A stretch of DNA of 64,000 bases from Celoporthe dispersa (taxonomy: Eukaryota; Ascomycota; Sordariomycetes; Diaporthales; Cryphonectriaceae), in the NCBI GenBank assembly GCA_016584495.1, contig WAID01000007.1, positions 3,210,001 to 3,274,000 on the forward strand, written 5' to 3'. The notes beneath the pieces were generated by a model. The model saw only the letters and a program-made list of their open reading frames with translations, made no database searches and was not told where the DNA came from. A program made the translations under genes and the position numbers. Below, piece after piece: positions 1 to 10,215 of this stretch. How positions within the stretch are numbered: the stretch's first letter is position 1; the number at the start of each line of letters is the position of its first letter.

Positions 1-138
1 TGTGACATTGTCTTTTGATGCTTATTGTAGCAGTATCCCCCATTGTTCTGGAATAAACCGCTAGAAAATCAGCCAATCAGGAAATTTAGTAGCATTTCCT
101 ATTGCTATTACCAGCCACTTTTCCATTGTCTTAATTCT

Positions 139-172
139 CGAAAAAATACACGAAAAATACACGAGAAATACA
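139..172. repeat. Three tandem copies of an 11-12 nt A-rich unit
   Basis: Three near-identical units (139-150, 151-161, 162-172) of the form CGARAAATACA lie about 25 bp upstream of a TATA box and about 160 bp upstream of the first gene. This is seen directly. A role as a promoter element is only inference. Confidence 0.7.
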
Positions 173-193
173 CGCTACAGACCAGCCCTTGAA

Positions 194-199
194 TATAAA
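194..199 (+). promoter_or_regulatory. TATA box of the first gene
   Basis: TATAAA lies 130 bp upstream of the ATG at 329, followed by a pyrimidine/CA-rich leader as is usual in filamentous ascomycete promoters. Position and sequence fit a core promoter, but no transcript evidence is available. Confidence 0.5.
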
Positions 200-328
200 A
201 CGGCGACCTCGTAGACCTGAGTTTAAATCTCCTCCCCCTCTCTTCCTCTCATCCTCTTTTCTAAACAACCAACCAGAAACACACTGCACCCACACACACA
301 CCCAAGCACAAGAACACCATCATCAAAG

Positions 329-1551
329 ATGTCTCTCTCCGACAACCCCACCAGATCCGAGGAAATCTACAGCCTCAAGAAGGCCATCCTCAAGTTCACG
401 TCTCCTTCTCCTGTCAAGTTTCAGTCTTCTGGGGACATCAAGGTCACTTCTCCCTCCTACATTCAGAGCCCCCATCGTCAAGCCTCTCCCGACATCACCA
501 CCTTCGAGGACGACGAGGCTGCCGAGCAGGGCGATCTGACCGGCTGCATGGTCGACAAGTCGCCTGCCAACGTCTACTACGAGGAGTGCCAGCAAAAGAT
601 CAGTTTTCGTCCCATTGCCAACCATCACAGTCGACCTGGCAGCAAGTACGCCGCCTCCGAGCTCCCCGTCAAGAGACAGCAAGCCTGGCACCGCGTCGAC
701 CTTGGCGAGCTCTGCGGCGACAACAATCTCTCTCTTCAGGAGCAGCATCTTCCCATCCGGGCCAAGAACATGAAGCGACCTGCTTCTGCTGCCAACCTTA
801 CCCCCTCTCCTGTCGCCTTCAAGAAGCAGCGTCTGAACAGCGATGCCATGTCTGACAAGTCTGTGGATGATTTCCCCCCGTCAGCCCTGCTACCGCTCAG
901 GACGGCGAGCCCACCGGTGTCTTCTACAACGACTTCGAGCCTTCCTCTCCCATGAGCGTCACTACCAAGAACGATGACGTCGTCGACGTCGACGACGACG
1001 ACGACAAGTCTACTACTACATTCGAGTTTACCTTTGAGCCAACCCAGTTCGACAACACCATCCGCCCCAAGGACGCCAACTTCAACCCCGAGGACATGTG
1101 GGACATTGACTTCCACCTCGACCGCTACACCCATCTCCAGCTGGACAAGCCCCTGAAGTACACCTGGACCACCGACGCCGACCGCAATCCCAAGACCGGC
1201 CAGTGGGACCACTTCTACCCCTGTCACTGCTACCCCGTCGCCCCCGAGGACGACATCAAGAAGACCCTCTTCCTGAACGACAAGTCTCCCAACATCCGCT
1301 GGGCTGGTGCCTGGGCCGAGGCCCAGCTGCGCCGCGAGGTCGCCAAGTACGAGGCGGTCAAGGAGTTCTGGCTGTTCGAGTACGCTGACCTGGCTGGCAA
1401 CGCCTACTTGCCTGGTCTGGACAACAAGTACCATTTTATCGCGACTCACTTCACCGAGGAGATGAGCAGCCCGTGGGTCCAGGCCTGGCTGGGTCAGCTG
1501 ATTGGCACCGAGGAGATTCACAAGATTCTGGATGCCATGTACTACGGCTGA
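329..1551 (+). CDS. Unrecognised acidic protein, frame broken at a C6 run
   Basis: I do not recognise the family. The first reading frame runs from the ATG at 329 (Ser/Pro-rich N-terminus with several basic SPxK/R-type sites). A second frame, ending at the stop at 1551, holds an Asp tract (DDVVDVDDDDD) and then about 170 residues rich in Trp, Tyr and acidic residues (e.g. HFYPCHCYPVAPEDD, WLFEYADLAG). The frames do not connect as written: frame 1 would stop at 953-955, overlapping an ATG of the second. The protein-like reading of the second frame extends upstream (GEPTGVFYNDFEPSSP) to the C6 run at 874-879, so one missing C there would give a single protein of about 407 aa. A 38-nt intron (863-900) would also fit the phase but is too short to be convincing. 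TATA-containing promoter and A-rich repeats lie upstream; ADE2 is convergent downstream. Probably lineage-specific. Confidence 0.6.
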
Positions 1552-2065
1552 GCCAGCGTGGCCATCATCGTTCGAGTACACACACACACACACACACACG
1601 AGAAAGAAGAAGAAAAAAAGGAGCACCGGATACTTGACGCTTAAGCTGCGTCACCAAAGCGACAAAAAGGAGGAACAGGTTGTTGCAGGGTCGACGGTGG
1701 TTATTCGGGGATGAAAAGACATTCCAAGGTGGAAAGGAAACTTTATGGTTGAATCTTCAGTAGTCGATCGTGCTTCAATGCACTTACAGTTCTCATGATA
1801 ATTAATTCAACCCAGCCGTTATAAAAAAAAATTCTAGTTGTCTCACACATTGATCACATGGCAGCAGCTTTCATGAGCCAATTGTCCAAGCCAAAGGACA
1901 GGGTAAAAGAGACGAATCGATCTCGAGCTCTTATTCCACTTTGATATCATCACGTTCACCACAAACGTAACGTGTCTATGTCTACCAGAGTCCTCCCTCG
2001 TCCCCGTCTGAGCACATCTATGTAGGCTCCCAGATGATCTAAAAGAAGCAATTGTACCCTTCTCC
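1552..2065. other. Convergent intergenic spacer
   Basis: Between the 3' ends of the first gene (+) and ADE2 (-). It has a short (AC)n run at about 1577-1600 and AT-rich stretches suitable for polyadenylation. I see no gene. Confidence 0.6.
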
Positions 2066-4013
2066 TCATTTCTTGCCCATCTTCTCTAGATAGGCCTGTA
2101 CATCGATCTCCTTGAGCAGGTTCGCCTTGTCATGTACCTGCTTCTCCATGTCGAGCTGGTAATTCCTCATCTTCTCGTGCAGGTCAGGAACGAAAGCCCC
2201 CAAAATCCGAATGGCCAACAGCGCCGCGTTTGTAGAGTTGTTGATAGCCACGGTAGCGGTGGGAACGCCTCTCTGTGATGTAGTCAGTATGAGAACAAAA
2301 AGAACAAAAAGGAAGAAAAAAAAAGAGGATGGCGTCAGAATACATACCGGCATCTGCACTATGCTCAATAGACTGTCTAACCCGTCCAGATGCGTCGCCT
2401 TGACAGGGACACCTATTACCGGGAGGGGCGTGTACGCGGCGATCATCCCGGGCAGGTGTGCTGCGCCGCCTGCAGCAGCAATGATGACCTTGATGCCCCT
2501 GGACGCGGCCTCCGTCGCGACCTCGGCCATCTTGGCGGGTGTTCTGTGTGCGGACGTGATGTCTACCGTCCATGGCACGCCGAACTGGTTGAGGATGTCG
2601 ATGCCGGCCTTCAGGACGGGCAGGTCCGAGTCAGAGCCCATGGTCACCAAGACCAGGGCGTCGCCCTTGCTGCGGATCTGGGTGCGGCCTTGGGGGCCTC
2701 TGACGGTCGCAATGCCTGACTGGATGCCCTCAGGCGTTCTTGCCGTATCTCATCGGCGATCTGGATCAGCGGCTGCGCATACTTTTCCAGCTCCTGTATC
2801 GAGCCAGAGCTGGTGAGAGTGATGTGACCGATCTTCCGACTAGGCTTGGACTCCTTGCCGTAGAGGTGAGGGTACACAGCTGTGCCCTTCGCATACATCT
2901 TCTTGGCCTGCTCGACGAGCCTGTGGTGGGAGTCCTGGTTGGCACCGCCCAGGATGTTGATCATGATACTAGATGAGACGTGCGCTTCGAGAGCCTCCGG
3001 GAGGGGCTCGTCGAGGACGGAGTAGAGCTGGGCCTTGTACTGTGACATGTACGGTACGGCCTCGATGGTGTAGTGGCCTGAGTTGTGGGGCCGTGGTGCG
3101 ATCTCGTTCACCATCACGTCTCCTGAGAGCTCAATGTCAGCGTTGTTCGGCCCGAAGTGCCATGCAGCAGGCAGCTAGACGTACCATCCTTGGTCAGGAA
3201 CATCTCGACGGCAAAAACCCCTCTCCCCCACAGCTTCTCAACCACGCCGCAGGCAACCTTCTGCGCCTTCTCGCACACGGCGGCAGGGACACCGCGCGGA
3301 GGCATGAACACCTTGGAGCAGATGTTGTCCTCATGCACCGTCTCCACCACGGGGTATGGGATCAGCCTCTTCGTCCTGCCGCTGTCGTCCTCGGTCCGGA
3401 TGACCATGACGGCCAGCTCCAGCGCAAACGGCACCCACTTCTCCGCATAGCACGAGAGCGCCCCAAACTCCCTCACCGCCTGCGCCAGGTCCGCCTCGGC
3501 CGAGATCTTAAAGTTCCCCCGCCCATCATACGAGCCCTTGCGCGCCTTGAGCATCCACGGGAACCCGAACCTCCTCGAGGCCTCCTCCAGAGACGCGAGC
3601 ATGCCCTGCCCCTCCTCGAGAGCCATCTGCTCGGCGATCGGAAGCCCCTGCTGGCCCAGGTAGTCCTTCTGCGCAAACTTATCCTGGATCAGCCGCAGGG
3701 TCCTCCACGACGGGTGCACGGCGACCTTTTTGCCCTGCACGCCCTGGGTGTCGATCTCCTCCAGCACGTCGGTCTCGATGTGCTCGATCTCGACGGTGAG
3801 CACGTCGCACTGGCTAGCCAGGTCCCGGATCCTGGCTGGGTCCTTGAACGAGCCGACCACGTGCTTGGCGCTGCTGTTGATCTGCTTCGCGGGTGCATTG
3901 GCCTCGTCCAGGATGGCGATGGAGATGTCGAGGGGCGAGGCCGCCTCGCAGAGCATGCGGCCGAGCTGACCACCGCCCAGAAGGCCGACCGTGGGTGGTG
4001 TTTGAGAGGGCAT
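2066..4013 (-). CDS. ADE2: Phosphoribosylaminoimidazole carboxylase (PurK-PurE fusion)
   Basis: Converts AIR to CAIR in de novo purine synthesis. Exons on the minus strand are 4013-3185, 3122-2348 and 2272-2066; the introns (62 and 75 nt) have GTACGT and GTATGT donors and CAG acceptors, and phases match. The N-terminal part is the PurK ATP-grasp domain (GLLGGGQLGRML, HPSWRTLRLIQDKF, KARKGSYDGRGNF, VNEIAPRPHNSGHYTIEA). The C-terminal part is PurE (TMGSDSDLPVL, DITSAHRTP, AAAGGAAHLPGMIA, INNSTNAALLA). As written the linker changes frame: PurK ends in ...LRPSEAPKAAP and runs to a stop, while PurE resumes one frame away. One missing base in the GGG run at 2656-2658 (CCC on the coding strand) restores ...LVLVTMGSD, giving about 603 aa, a normal length. 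Divergent from DUS4. Confidence 0.95.
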
Positions 4014-4893
4014 TGTGGGAGACGCTGACTGGTCTGAGTGGTGCGGTTTTTTTGCTTTTTGGGGGCGTTTTCTTGTTTCTGGGTGCTGGGTACCAGCTTA
4101 CATGACCTTTTGTGCGAAAGGGAGTCAGTCCTCCGCGATCGTCGCGAAGAAATTCTATGGGCCAAGAGCCATGACTTGGACGCACTTGAAAAGTTATTAT
4201 GGCAGAGGCCCTGAGGCGCTAGCACTTCACTAAGCCTCCAGGCCAGCGAGTCACTGAGGGGCCACTAACCCGCAAGGTACAGCGGACCAGAGGGCTCCTA
4301 AGCCTGCGGGCTTTGCTTCAATCTCTGCATTCTGAGGGTTATTAATCTTAAGAGCTTGTTTCTTACATAAAAATACGCATACGTAGAGAACAGAGACTTG
4401 CTTTGGTACTTCTTGTCAGAGTGACCAAAAAGAAACAAAAGCTTAGGAACTCAGATGAGAAAGCTTTGAGCGGTGCCGGCAGTGGCTGCTAAGCCTGAAA
4501 TGGGGCTAGCACATTAGCCCAATACAGTATCAGAGTCCCTCTTTGAGGGCTTCGAGGTAAACGTCTTTCATGAGCAAGAGTGTTCTATACATTCTGGGCT
4601 ACGAATCCGGTTGCCCTGACTTTTGATTCTATTTTTATTTTTATTTTTTTGCCATTTCCTGAGATACGATTTTGATGTAATGTGGTAGACCAAATTTTTA
4701 TTCTCGCGAGCTGTTCTAAGATGGTGAGGGCTGAGCAGGTTACGGATTGAAGCAAGGAATCTCGTCAAGAAAAAGCCGCCGCGCGAACCCAGGAAAACCA
4801 CCACCTGATCAAGAGATTGGTTGGGCCGAGACACAAGAGAAGAAACCACAGTGGAACTATCAGACTCTACCTGTTTGTAACAGGTTTGGCACC
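4014..4893. other. Divergent promoter region ADE2/DUS4
   Basis: An 880-bp spacer between divergently transcribed ADE2 (-) and DUS4 (+). It contains AT-rich blocks (4320-4460, 4620-4700) but no ORF resembling a gene. It presumably carries both promoters. Confidence 0.5.
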
Positions 4894-6607
4894 ATGGACA
4901 GGCAGGAAGAAGGGTCTGCCCACGTGGACGCCAGTCCTTCACAGCAGTGAGTTGGGTTTTCTCCGTGTCATAATCTGGCTCTCATCTCACGACATATATC
5001 CATACTGAGAGAAAAACCTTCGTACAAGTCCCCTCAGATTATTTGATCTGGCCAAAAGCGAGGGCAGATTTCTCAATGCATGCGCGCCGATGGTGAGGTA
5101 TAGCAAGGTAAGCACCTCTTTCCCCCTTCTCCTCGTGTACACTGGCCAAGGAAACCTGATCTGACAATGGGCTTTTCAGCTGGCATTCAGACAGACAGTA
5201 CATGCCTACGGGACAGACCTATGCTGGACGCCCATGATCCTAGCAAAGGAGTTTAACCGCAGCTCCATAGCTCGTGACAGCGGTCCGTTCTCTCTCTCTC
5301 TCTCTCTCTCTCTCCTTCTTCTTCTTCATGGTGAACACACAGACCAGGGCACTACACAGACGTTCTGACAAGCGCCACAAAAAAAAAAAAAAAACTCGTC
5401 AACAGACTTTACATATTCCACAACAGAACCCCGCCCCCCGACAATCGTCCAGTTCGGCGCCAACGTGCCCCTCGAGCTAGCCCGGGCATCCTCCCTCGTC
5501 GCCCCCTACGCAGACGGCGTGGACCTCAACTGCGGCTGTCCGCAGTCCTGGGCCTGCGCCGAGACCCTCGGTGCCGCCCTGATGGAGAGGCGCGAGCTCG
5601 TCAGGGATATGGTCCTCGAGACACGGCGGAGGCTGCGGGATGAAGGGTGGGCTGTGGGCAAGGAGAAGGACATAGACAGCCCCAAGGGCAGGAGCGTGAG
5701 CGTCAAGATCCGGGTGCATAAGGATCTCCGGTGAGCCCGATGTCTTGATTGCTGCTGGCTGTCGCACTCATGCTGAAAGGCCGGCCGGTAGGAAGACGAT
5801 CGACTTTATAGACACCGTTCTGGGCCATGAGCAGGACCGAAACATCGACTTCCTCACCATCCACCCGCGGCTGAGGAGCACCCCCTCGACCACACCCATC
5901 AGCCTCGAGGCCCTGGAGCTTCTGACGAACAAGTACGGCGACAGGGTGCCCATCCTCGTGTCCGGCGACGTCTTCTCCATGGCCTCGCTACCGTATACGT
6001 CTCCTTACCTGGCGCCCAGGGACGACGACCACGAGCGGAGGAGGCCTTCTCTGCCTAAGCTCAGGGGCCTCATGTCGGCGCGCGCCCTTCTCGCCAACCC
6101 GGCGCTGTTTGCGGGCTACGAGGCATGCCCTTGGGAGGCGGTCGAGGTGTTTATGAATAAGGTTGTGAGGGCGCCTCTGCCGTTGGGGCTCGTGCAGCAC
6201 CACTGTACGTGAACCCCTCCCCCTCCCCCCCCCCTCTCTATATATTTATATATATATAAGAAACTCAGAAGGGGAAGAAAAAGAAGAAAAAAGAAGAAAA
6301 AAGAAATGAAAATCAGCCAACCCATCCCCATCTACAACCTCTCTCTATACACTATTTACAATATGTTCTTCTACCTTGCACACTGCTGACTAGATATCTC
6401 TTCCAAATTTCTCCAGTAGGTGAGATGTGCGGGCCCGGCTACGGCCCGGACAAGCACGCCCTGCTCAGCAAGAAGGAGCGCGCTGAGATGTACAACTGTA
6501 CCGACATGTGCGGCCTGGTTGACTTCATAGACGAGAAGATGAGGGCTATCGACGGGCGAGATGGGATCCGGAGGGACCCGGCGCCATTGATTGTACAGAC
6601 GATGTGA
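4894..6607 (+). CDS. DUS4: tRNA-dihydrouridine(20a/20b) synthase, DUS4-like
   Basis: FMN enzyme that reduces uridine to dihydrouridine in the tRNA D-loop. Six exons were reconstructed: 4894-4946, 5029-5107, 5180-5282, 5427-5730, 5792-6204 and 6417-6607. All phases match and the sum is 1143 nt (380 aa). Family landmarks cross the junctions: APMVRYSK|LAFRQ, then TPMILAKEFNRSS, VQFGANVPLELA, DGVDLNCGCPQSWA (catalytic Cys), KIRVHKDLR|KTIDF, FLTIHPRLRSTPS, PILVSGDVFS and MSARALLANPALF. The start at 4894 gives a short polar leader and the canonical GTGAGT donor at 4947. Intron 3 (5283-5426) carries a (TC)n tract and an A14 run; intron 5 is 212 nt. The C-terminal extension after VQHHLGEMCG is rich in charged residues. 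Identification is firm; assignment to Dus4 rather than another Dus class rests on the CPQxWA motif. Confidence 0.9.
5287..5312 (+). repeat. (TC)n microsatellite in a DUS4 intron
   Basis: An uninterrupted TC repeat begins just inside intron 3 of DUS4, next to the donor at 5283. The same intron later contains an A14 run. Confidence 0.85.
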
Positions 6608-7141
6608 AGATCTGTCCCTCCGCTCCGAAACCTCGCAGGCAGGGGAGCCGGATAGGTCGGTTGGGAACCGGGTTGAAGGGAAGAAGAGGAGGTCACCTCA
6701 TTGGAAGATAGTTCCTCCGCCTTCCCGTGGCAGGCGGAGAACGATGGCCAGATCTTGGATTTTAATACAAGTTCAATCACCGGCGCTGACAAGTCACACA
6801 CGCGACGAGATGCATAGCGCAACGAATGGTGTGAGTGGGTGCCACACAGGGCGAGGTTGCGATTGCCATCTTTCGCTGCGTAAAAGAAAGCATGATGAAA
6901 ATGTACACGGTTTACTCCTCCCGAGTCTCCCCCCTTTTTGTGGGATCAGTCTCTACTTCCCTTTTTCCCACTAGAGACGTCACCCTCTTCCGCCCCCCTG
7001 TTCTGTCGATGGGCGAGCCCACGGCTACTGCATCTCCTCGTAGCCATGTGAGACCCCGCCCATCCCGCCAATGTCATCTCCTCTAGTGCTTGTAGCAAGG
7101 TTTCGTCTCTTTGTTCGTCTTGCACTCCCGTTGCATCCAGC
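6608..7141. other. Convergent spacer DUS4/ATP14
   Basis: Between the stop of DUS4 (+) and the stop of ATP14 (-). I see no gene or clear element beyond likely 3' UTRs. Confidence 0.5.
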
Positions 7142-8007
7142 TTAGTGGCCGTGGGCGTGCTCCTCCTCCTCCTCGACCAGCCAGTCCTCCACGGCAGCGG
7201 CGGGCTTGCCGGTGGCGGTCTCCTGACCCTCGACCTCGACGGCCATGCTCTCGTACTCCTTGAGGGAGGAGGCGAGGTCGGCCTCCTCGGGGGACTTGGG
7301 GGCCTTGGGCTGGGAGAAGTCGAGCACCTGGCCCTTGGCGTCCGAGTCCTTGACGGGTGTTGGCTTGTAGGCCTTGAGTTCCTTCAGGTAGAGTTCTTGG
7401 ACAAAAGTCGGCTGTAGGGACAGAGAGTAGAGACGTTAGTTACAGGTGCCTTGAGGTGGAGAGTGCGTGCATGAGGATTGTGGGGGGGGGGGGAGGTGGT
7501 GGGATGGAGACGGGTATGATGTCGATATGGTATAGACGCGAGATCCTGAATCAGCCTGTTGAGGCCAGACAGGTCGGCGCGGCTTATGGAGAGCTCGAGG
7601 TAGGCAGTAGGTCGAGCCGTGGCGTGACGCGATATCATCTCCCCAGATAGATAGATACCCGGCCCCAGCCAGCGGCAATACTACATGCTCCCCACCCGCG
7701 AGATGTATCCAACCGTCCATACACACACACACACCGCGTAGAAAAGGATCGTGCATCGGGAGAAATATAGGATCGACATACCTCTTCGCGAGACGGTAGG
7801 GTTGAGGAAGGTCCTCATCTGAACGGCATTGCGGCCAGCAAGTCGGGAGACTGCGGCGACAGCCTGGCGGCTCTGCATCAGGTGGGTCAGTCGGTCAGTC
7901 CAAATCGATCAATCCAGCCCAGCGCGGGCCTCCAGCCCATGTCGCGCAGGCCCGATGGGAATTGAGAGAAGAGGACGTACAGAAGCTCGGGACACGGAGG
8001 AGAGCAT
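7142..8007 (-). CDS. ATP14: Mitochondrial F1Fo ATP synthase subunit h
   Basis: Peripheral-stalk subunit of mitochondrial ATP synthase. Exons on the minus strand: 8007-7981 (MLSSVSRAS), 7872-7782 (basic targeting region ending TVSRR) and 7411-7142. Introns are 108 and 370 nt; the second (7781-7412) is unusually long and holds a G12 tract. The mature part has the family signature VQELYLKELKAYKP, then PKSPEEADLA, EIEGQET-like residues and an acidic, His-ending tail EDWLVEEEEEHAHGH. Spliced as written, exon 3 would read ADFCPRTL and break. Dropping one T from the T4 run (AAAA at 7403-7406 on the plus strand) gives the canonical ADFVQELYLKEL, so a one-base homopolymer error is likely. Expected length is about 128 aa. 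Confidence 0.85.
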
Positions 8008-8829
8008 CGTGGCTGGTGTGCGGTGCTCAATTGACGCGGGGGAGAGGAGCAGGGCGTTTGGGTGTGGATGGGTGAGGTCTTTTGAGAGTAAAAAAGCTAA
8101 AACGGACCAGGCGGGTGAGGTCGGCGCATCATACCCAGGACTTGGTCCGAGCTTCTTACCAACCTTTTGCATGGGGGCAGTCTCGCCTTTTCTCGCCCCC
8201 TGCCCCTGCTAGTCACGTGGTTCCCTTCTCCAGACCAGCCTCTCCCAAATGGTACCCGCTTCTCCCCCGCACCCACCATCTCTTTCAAGAGTGCATCTGA
8301 TGGTCTGAGCGTGGTCATTGCATGGCTACCATTATCGATCAATCCAGATCTCAGGCGACGGCCCAAGATGTCAACGCCAGGCTAAAGAGTTGGAGGATCG
8401 TGCGCTAGACACCATCTGGGTTGGTCGAAGCTCATCTGGAAGCTCAGCTCGGTGATGTCACCTCACGAGGGAAGGGACTTGTCAGTGATCAGTCTCGGCA
8501 GTATCAAACGATTGGGACTAATTCTCATTGTGAGGTTTGAATGTCATCTCTGTCTCTGTCTCTCTCTGTCTCTCTCTTTGGGTGCATGCAAAACATGTTT
8601 CCCAGGTGAAGGTAATCCTGTTGTTACCGGACCAGACCAGTTCCAGACTGAATACATAACACGTACACGCACACACGGACACACACACTCTCTCTAACAA
8701 TCTGTAGGTCTGTCTTTGTCCCTTGTGTCTCTCGTCATTCCATGGCAGCCATTATTCATAATAATAAAAAAAAAGGGGGGGGAGGGAGCGAAGGGGGAAT
8801 CAAGTGATTCTCTGGTGTGAGCGTGCCTC
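8008..8829. other. Upstream region of ATP14 / 3' side of the b561 gene
   Basis: An 822-bp spacer. It holds a CT-rich microsatellite on the plus strand (8549-8580), a CA-rich block near 8665-8695 and an A/G homopolymer cluster (8765-8785). No gene seen. Confidence 0.5.
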
Positions 8830-10215
8830 CTACTTCTCGGAACGGCGCGCATACCAGTCGTTCATGGGCACCTCGTCTCCAAGATCAACATATCCCGAAT
8901 TAGGCCACGCCTTTGCGCTGCTCTTACGAGCGGCAGCCTCCTTGTTCCTTCGTCGCACGACAGCGAAGACCTTGATACCGGCATACATCAGGTACACGAC
9001 GATGGCGACTACCATGTACGCGGTGATCCAGCTGCTGGGCGCGTGCGTCAGCTGCAGACCCAGGCCTCCGTTGACAGCACCAAGGATGATCAGGATGCGT
9101 CCCCAATAGAGGTGCACATAGCTAATGGGCCCCCTCTGGCGGTACTTGACGTAGTACCGGTGATGCAGGTGGCCCAGGGCCGGCTGGATGCCGAGGAGAC
9201 AGACGACCAAGACGCCAAGCACGGTGTGGCTGTTGTTGAAGAGCTGCAGCAGCGGGGTCAGCAATGTTTTGTTCTCCTGCTTGTTGTGCCCGGACATGAC
9301 TTACCAGGTCGCGCTGCTGCGCGCCGAAAACACCGAGGCCGAAGAATGCCCACATAGACAGGAATGTGATCATCTGCCAGCCAGCGTGGACCTTCCACTT
9401 GCCAATCATTGGCATGATTGCCGACCCCAGTGGGTAGAAGATGGCAAACACGAGCGCCATGCCGAGACCGTGCGCCCAGATGACCTGCTGGTTCGGCTTC
9501 GCGGCCTGCGTGACGCTACCCGCAGTCGACGTCGAGCTCGTGGCCTCGGCCGTGGAGGTGAACGGGTTGCTGTCTGCCGCGAGGGTGGCCTGTGTGAGGT
9601 CCAGGGCGAACGACGTGTGCGAGTCGTGGTAGGTGATGGTCTCGGCGAGATCCGTGCTATCCAGGGCAGACCCGGTCTTCCACGCGCCGATCCAGTTGGA
9701 GCTGGTGCTCGTCGTGCTCAGTGTCCCGTCGGACCAGGACTTGCAGTCGGTGCACAGGATGTTGGCGAGCATCATGCCGTCGGACACGCCGCTGCCCGCC
9801 ATGAGCTCGATGGTCGACGCCGTCGAGGCGCTGTACTTGGGCTGGGTCTCTCCCTTGCCCAGGCGCGACGAGACCGTGACGTTGCCGGTGCCGTCGGCAT
9901 ACATGATGAACATGTTGGCGCCGGCCATCTCCTGCGAGCCTGCGCCCAGCGCGACCCAGGAATAGGATGTTGGCGCGGAGATCTGGAGATAGATATTGCC
10001 GGTGCTCGAGTCGGCCGTCGTCTCTGGAACGCCGACAGCATAGCAGACATCATCCGCGCCCGACGCGCAGGTGCTGATGGGATCTGCGCTGATGAGTGTT
10101 GCGGCTGCTGTTGTGTAAGTATTGGTGTACAACCCACTGAGGCCAGCTTCATGCTCCCTCTCGACTTACACAGTACTGCTGCCACCGCGGCCGTGAGGCT
10201 GAGAGGTGTATACAT
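8830..10215 (-). CDS. Secreted DOMON (CDH-type cytochrome)-cytochrome b561 membrane protein
   Basis: Likely a transmembrane heme redox protein. Exons on the minus strand: 10215-10170, 10107-9305 and 9243-8830 (1263 nt, 420 aa; introns 62 and 61 nt, phases match). A signal peptide (MYTPLSLTAAVAAVL) leads into a DOMON/cellobiose-dehydrogenase-cytochrome-like domain (about residues 20-200: CYAVGVPE, YLQISAPTSYSWVALG, GANMFIMYADG). A Ser/Thr linker follows, then a b561-type domain with several membrane helices and candidate heme histidines (VIWAHGLGMALVFAIFYPLG, KVHAGWQ, NNSHTVLGVLVV, LGHLHHR, HLYWGRILIILG). The tail is basic and cytoplasmic. Such fusions are known in ascomycetes and are thought to move electrons across the plasma membrane. 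The substrate cannot be read from sequence. Confidence 0.88.

Noticed and set aside
863..900. 38-nt intron to explain the gene 1 frame break
   Set aside because: Phase fits, but the length and the GTGGAT donor are poor. A missing C in the C6 run is simpler.
2973..4028. 351-codon plus-strand frame opposite ADE2
   Set aside because: Shadow of the PurK exon, Arg/Leu/Pro/His-rich, crossing the ADE2 intron.
9277..9304. 28-nt intron in the b561 gene ending at the first in-phase AG
   Set aside because: Too short for splicing. The next in-phase acceptor gives a normal 61-nt intron and the conserved LFNNSHTVLG junction.
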